Shown here one piece after another: positions 6,837 through 10,020 of a DNA stretch of 10,020 nt. The stretch's first letter is position 1. Every line of letters starts with the position of its first letter. A program made the position numbers and the translations under genes. Location: positions 28,789-38,808 of the forward strand of contig DGEC01000030.1 of assembly GCA_002385745.1 (NCBI GenBank). The letters are read 5' to 3'. Under the pieces are notes generated by a model. The model was not told the origin of the DNA. It did not search any database and saw only the letters and a list, made by a program, of their open reading frames with translations. The DNA comes from Firmicutes bacterium UBA3936 (GTDB taxonomy: Bacteria > Bacillota > Dethiobacteria > Dethiobacterales > Dethiobacteraceae).

Positions 6837-7481
6837 TTAAAAGATATTCTTTATAAAAACGGCAAAAGAAAGAATAGCGTTGATTACTGCAGTTGCCGCC
6901 GGATACAGGATACGGCCTGTTATTCCCGAAAAAATCAACAAGAGCAGAATAGGCGGCCCATATTTCTCCAGCCTGCTGAAACTGTAAGCCGCCCTTGCCG
7001 GCAGCAAATAAAGCAGAACTTTTGAGCCGTCAAGGGGAGGAATGGGCAAGAGGTTAAAAACCCCCAAAAAAACATTATAGATTATCAGCATCTGCAAAAA
7101 GTTCAGGTAAACAAACGATTTTACCGGAAGCAGCACAAAGAGCAAAGCAGCGGCAAAAGCCAGCAGAAAATTTGCCAAAGGCCCGGCCAGACCCACCCAA
7201 AACAGTCCGTAGCGGCGGTCGCTCCGGAAATAAAGGGGATTAACGGGCACCGGTTTTGCCCAGCCGAATCCCACCAGCAACAGGGCCAAAAGGCCCAGCG
7301 GATCAATATGTCTGAGAGGGTTAAGCGACAGCCTCCCCGACTGTTTGGCCGTGGGGTCGCCCAATTTGTAGGCTATATAACCATGGGCTACTTCATGAAA
7401 GGTCAGGGCAATCAGCAGCGCCGGTATGCGATACAAAAGGTCGCTGCCCGCAAAACCGCTAATCAGATTTCTCAGAGGCAT
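6837..7481 (-). CDS. Site-2 protease-like membrane zinc metalloprotease, M50 family (YwhC-type)
   Basis: A 214-residue polytopic membrane protein. The zinc-binding motif HEVAH lies at residues 29-33 within TFHEVAHGYIAYKLGD, and the third ligand motif NLLPIPPLDG at 143-152 supplies Asp151. Hydrophobic segments lie at about 15-32, 62-75, 92-120, 127-150 and 175-212. There is no PDZ domain, which separates it from the RseP/SpoIVFB-length proteases; this small M50B group has no well-defined substrate. The ATG at 7481 has an AAGGAGG site, and the first 23 bases overlap the end of the upstream nucleotidyltransferase gene, suggesting coupled translation. About 114 bases separate it from the favoured scpA start, or 12 bases from the alternative start. 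Confidence 0.9.
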   Translation of the reverse strand: MPLRNLISGFAGSDLLYRIPALLIALTFHEVAHGYIAYKLGDPTAKQSGRLSLNPLRHIDPLGLLALLLVGFGWAKPVPVNPLYFRSDRRYGLFWVGLAGPLANFLLAFAAALLFVLLPVKSFVYLNFLQMLIIYNVFLGVFNLLPIPPLDGSKVLLYLLPARAAYSFSRLEKYGPPILLLLIFSGITGRILYPAATAVINAILSFAVFIKNIF

Positions 7482-9744
7482 TCCCCTCCTTCCGGCCGGT
7501 TTGCAATAGTTGTTCCGCCAGGGTCAGTTCTTCTTCCCGGGTAGTAATCCTCCCGTCCAGACGGGCTGCCCTGACAGCAGCCAAAACCCGCCCGAAAGAC
7601 GGGCCGGGGCTGTGGCCCAACTCCACGAGGTTACGTCCGGTGATCATAATTTTAGTATTCCTTATTTCTTCACGGTAGCGCCTGACATTCCCGGCAACAG
7701 CCCCGTTATTATCTGTCAACTGCAGCAAAAGCAGGGTTTCCTCCGGCTGACCGCCAAGCAGCGCATCCAGCCGGCTGGGAAGCACATTTTTGTTTTGCAG
7801 TTCTTTTCTTAACCCCGGTAAAGATGATAAAACATCAAGAACCCGCTTTCTCACATCCCCGGGCAGGCGCAGCCGCCGGCAGAGATGACGGGCTTCCTGA
7901 AACGGCAAATCCAGCATCAGGGCGGCAAGATATACTGCAGGCAGCAATATTTTTTCATTTGCCGCGCTTTTTTTATCCCCTAAAGCATCCTGCAGCATAA
8001 AAAGGCGCTTTTTCAGCTCCCGGCTGCTGCGGATCCCGGGGAAAAGAACATCTGCAATACCGGTTTCAAAATATCTTATTAAAAGACCGGCTGTTTTTGG
8101 CTCCTTGAAAACCTGCAAGAACTCATCAGCCAGGCGTTCTTTGCTGACTTTTTCCAAAACACGTGTTTTGACAGCGTTTTTAAAGAGGGCATGTGTAGTC
8201 TGCTCCATCCGGAACCCAAAACGCTGTTCAAAGCGTACAGCCCGCAAAACACGCAGCGGGTCTTCGACAAAGCTTAAATTATATAAAACCCGGATTATTC
8301 CCCTTTCCAAATCTTCACTGCCGCCGAAAAAATCAACCAAGCGGCCGAAATGCGGCGCGTTTAAACAAAGCGCCATTGTGTTTATGGTAAAGTCCCTGCG
8401 AAAAAGGTCATTTTTCAAGCCGGCCGTTTCTACTTCCGGCAAAGCGGCGGGACCGGGATAAAATTCGCGCCTGGCCGTCACCAGGTCAATTCTGCTTCCG
8501 TCGGACAGGAAAAGCGTGGCCGTGCCAAAATCTTCATAGGTTACGAGGCGCCCGCCCAAGTACTCGCGGAGCTTCTCGGCAAAGGGCAAGGCATGCGGTT
8601 CCACCACTATATCCAGGTCAGAGGAAGGCAGCCCTAAAAGCAGATCACGGACGAAACCTCCGGCAACATGTGCCCGGACATTTTCCCAGTCTGCCTTTTG
8701 GCCTACTAAAAAGAGCCTGCCCTGTATTCTGCGGGACAGCCGTTCCTTCAAAAGAGGAGTTAAATCATCACCGTCCCGCGGCAGGCTGTTTTTTCCTGTT
8801 TCCTTCTTAGCCCCGGCACTTCCCAAAGTGGCTATTATATCTGAGCGGGTGACTATCCCGGCCAGCCTGCCGTTTTCCTTAACAAGCAGGCGGCCGGTAT
8901 TATTTTTTGCCATCAACTTTAATGCTTCGCCCACGGTATCCCGGGAAGCAATGACAATTGTATTCCTGCTGCAAAAATCTTTCACCGCTGACTGTCCAAA
9001 ACCGTGGCTGTAGGCCCGGTCAGCTTCACCGCGGGTTATCATGCCTGTCAGTGCACCGGAAGCCGTAACCGGCAGCCCGCCATACCCCAGCCGCATCATC
9101 AGTTCACGCGCTTTTTCCACTGTTGTATCTTCTTCAATACTTTTAACAGGGGCAGACATTACTGCTTCTATAGGCAGCGACAAGGCCTCCAGCCAAAAAA
9201 CCGGCAGGAAAGGCCGTACTTTCTGCAGGTCGGCACCATAAGCCCATAACCGGGAAACTGCTGCCACGTCTCTTTTTGTGGTTGTCTTTTTAGTCAGGCA
9301 GCAGGTAGCGGAGTAAATACCCAGTATAAACAGTGCAGCTTCAAAAGGTGAAATATGGCTGCCCTCTTCCATTATTCTTTCCGCCATTACGGTTGTTACT
9401 GCCCCCGTTTCCGCTGTCACAAGCTTGTTTGGAGCAAGATCGGGCACCTCATCTTTGCGGTTGCTGTAAAAATGAATTTCCGGCAGTTTCCCTTCCCACT
9501 GCGCAAGCAATTCTATTTCACTTTTCTTGCCTGCAGCCGTTGCTATCAAAAGGGTAACCGGGGATAAGCTTTTTACTTCTGCGGCTGCAGGAAGATTTTC
9601 TTTATATAAAGCAATAAATTCTGCAACGTCACTTCGGGTGCTTTCGGGATAGACAGCCTGTGCCTGCGGATAAAGCTTGCAGGCGGCCACAAGGGAAGCA
9701 AAGGCATCAAAATCTGCATCTTTACGGGTGGTTACCACCTGCAC
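7459..9744 (-). CDS. tRNA nucleotidyltransferase (CCA/poly(A) polymerase family) fused to CBS pair and degenerate DHH-like domain
   Basis: A 761-residue multidomain protein. Residues about 1-180 resemble a DHH phosphoesterase (DADFDA at 9-14, LGIYSATC near 141-148) but lack most metal ligands. Two CBS domains follow (about 192-245 and 254-307), which usually bind adenine nucleotides. The class II nucleotidyltransferase head has AGGFVRDLLLG (361-371), the catalytic SDLDIVV (Asp376, Asp378) and RRDFTINTMAL; EDPLRVLRAVRF and ERLADEF belong to the neck, and a helical tRNA-binding body runs to ITGRNLVELG and TTREEEL near the end. It should add C and/or A to tRNA 3' ends; which bases cannot be told. 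The start is GTG at 9744: a GGGAG site sits eight bases upstream and the family usually begins MQV. ATG at 9750 is the alternative. ATG 9774 falls within the -10 promoter box. Confidence 0.88.
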   Translation of the reverse strand: MQVVTTRKDADFDAFASLVAACKLYPQAQAVYPESTRSDVAEFIALYKENLPAAAEVKSLSPVTLLIATAAGKKSEIELLAQWEGKLPEIHFYSNRKDEVPDLAPNKLVTAETGAVTTVMAERIMEEGSHISPFEAALFILGIYSATCCLTKKTTTKRDVAAVSRLWAYGADLQKVRPFLPVFWLEALSLPIEAVMSAPVKSIEEDTTVEKARELMMRLGYGGLPVTASGALTGMITRGEADRAYSHGFGQSAVKDFCSRNTIVIASRDTVGEALKLMAKNNTGRLLVKENGRLAGIVTRSDIIATLGSAGAKKETGKNSLPRDGDDLTPLLKERLSRRIQGRLFLVGQKADWENVRAHVAGGFVRDLLLGLPSSDLDIVVEPHALPFAEKLREYLGGRLVTYEDFGTATLFLSDGSRIDLVTARREFYPGPAALPEVETAGLKNDLFRRDFTINTMALCLNAPHFGRLVDFFGGSEDLERGIIRVLYNLSFVEDPLRVLRAVRFEQRFGFRMEQTTHALFKNAVKTRVLEKVSKERLADEFLQVFKEPKTAGLLIRYFETGIADVLFPGIRSSRELKKRLFMLQDALGDKKSAANEKILLPAVYLAALMLDLPFQEARHLCRRLRLPGDVRKRVLDVLSSLPGLRKELQNKNVLPSRLDALLGGQPEETLLLLQLTDNNGAVAGNVRRYREEIRNTKIMITGRNLVELGHSPGPSFGRVLAAVRAARLDGRITTREEELTLAEQLLQTGRKEGNASEKSD

Positions 9745-9772
9745 AGCCATCACTCCCTTCAAATCTTTTCCC

Positions 9773-9801
9773 ATTATACCACATCTTTCTGCCGGCAGAA
9801 A
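9773..9801 (-). promoter_or_regulatory. Extended -10 promoter overlapped by a perfect 16-bp palindrome
   Basis: On the minus strand TATAAT (9778-9773) is preceded by TGG, an extended -10, giving a start near 9766 and a leader of about 22 bases. No good -35 box is present at normal spacing. In its place, at about -20 to -35, lies TTTCTGCCGGCAGAAA (9786-9801), a perfect 16-bp palindrome. This could be an operator for a dimeric regulator acting on the nucleotidyltransferase-M50-scpA-scpB unit. The promoter is well supported; the operator is inferred. Confidence 0.55.
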
Positions 9802-9821
9802 CAATGACGCAGGCGAACGAT

Positions 9822-9835
9822 AGTGTCAAGACACT
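9822..9835. repeat. Short inverted repeat, possible end of an inserted element
   Basis: AGTGTCAAGACACT is a 6+6 bp inverted repeat with a two-base centre, too tight to form a normal RNA hairpin. It lies 28 bases beyond the stop of the partial gene at the right edge. Sequences of this type occur at insertion-sequence ends, and its minus-strand TTGACA would point outward. The other end is outside the window, so this cannot be confirmed. Confidence 0.35.
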
Positions 9836-9863
9836 TTAGGTTTTAAGACGAACCTCACACCAC

Positions 9864-10020
9864 TCAAACAACACTACGTTTATTTAGCTCTTTTAATGCA
9901 AACCGGGTATGGCTGCTTCCACCTCTGAAAAGCGGCACATTATTCCGATACTCTTTGCCTCTTAATCTTTTTTGCCGGATGCGTTTCATCTCTTCATGAA
10001 CAAATTGTTTTAATTCGATG
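9864..10020 (-). CDS. 3' end of an unrecognised gene, possibly a transposase
   Basis: An open frame enters from the right edge and gives 51 C-terminal residues before a TGA stop at 9864-9866. The first base, 10020, completes a codon outside the window. The peptide is strongly basic and looks coding: IELKQFVHEEMKRIRQKRL at its start and LFRGGSSHTRFALKELNKRS near its end. I do not recognise the family. The basic composition and the adjacent inverted repeat suggest the end of an insertion-sequence transposase, but an ordinary chromosomal gene is not excluded. No typical terminator follows. Confidence 0.45.
   Translation of the reverse strand, partial: IELKQFVHEEMKRIRQKRLRGKEYRNNVPLFRGGSSHTRFALKELNKRSVV

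Noticed and set aside
9751..9804. Upstream starts (TTG 9804, ATG 9774) for the nucleotidyltransferase
   Set aside because: They have no ribosome site, lie upstream of the predicted transcription start, and ATG 9774 overlaps the TATAAT box.
9800..9831. Hybrid promoter from the TTGACA at the right-hand inverted repeat
   Set aside because: At 16-18 base spacing the downstream hexamers (such as CATTGT) are poor -10 matches, and the true TATAAT is about 45 bases away.
1..10020. CRISPR array, tRNA or rRNA genes, riboswitch, defence or toxin-antitoxin module
   Set aside because: No regularly spaced repeats, tRNA-like folds or recognisable riboswitch cores were seen, and nearly all of the sequence is filled by core genes.

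Overview
The window looks like chromosomal core DNA from an endospore-forming member of the Bacillota, most likely an anaerobic Clostridia/Peptococcaceae-type organism. The basis is the gene set and order: scpA-scpB, a ytfI/ytfJ pair and dacB-spmA-spmB-rluB recall the Bacillus subtilis scpA-scpB ... dacB-spmA-spmB-rluB block. Purine-rich Shine-Dalgarno sequences (AGGAGG type) and moderate G+C fit this. Every supported gene lies on the minus strand, so transcription runs from the high-coordinate end to the low one. No species can be named from the sequence alone.

Read in the direction of transcription, the window divides into probable units. (1) At the far right (about 9820-10020) is the 3' end of an unrecognised gene followed by a short inverted repeat; it may be the end of an insertion sequence. 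(2) An extended -10 promoter overlapped by a perfect 16-bp palindrome drives a CBS-domain/tRNA nucleotidyltransferase fusion. Next come a membrane zinc metalloprotease (M50), whose start overlaps the preceding gene, then scpA and scpB, the partners of SMC in chromosome condensation and segregation. (3) A membrane-anchored parvulin-type peptidyl-prolyl isomerase has its own extended -10 promoter and a strong hairpin immediately after its stop codon. (4) A DUF2953 protein (YtfI-like) and a YtfJ/GerW-like sporulation protein form a tight pair that ends in a hairpin plus T-tract terminator. (5) dacB (spore-cortex type DD-carboxypeptidase), spmA, spmB and rluB (23S rRNA pseudouridine synthase) follow, with a possible sigma-E-like promoter placed inside the preceding terminator.

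The functions combine chromosome segregation (ScpAB), late sporulation (YtfJ, DacB, SpmAB), envelope protein folding and proteolysis (PPIase, M50) and RNA maturation (nucleotidyltransferase, RluB). Most of this is ordinary core genome and I see no wholly new system. The least ordinary item is the CBS/nucleotidyltransferase fusion. Its N-terminal DHH-phosphoesterase-like domain has lost nearly all the family's metal-binding residues and seems to lack the DHHA1 half, while the nucleotidyltransferase motifs are intact. Other points worth a second look are the palindrome on its promoter, the interlocked terminator and promoter before dacB, a possible N-terminal extension of ScpA, and foreign-looking sequence at both edges of the window.
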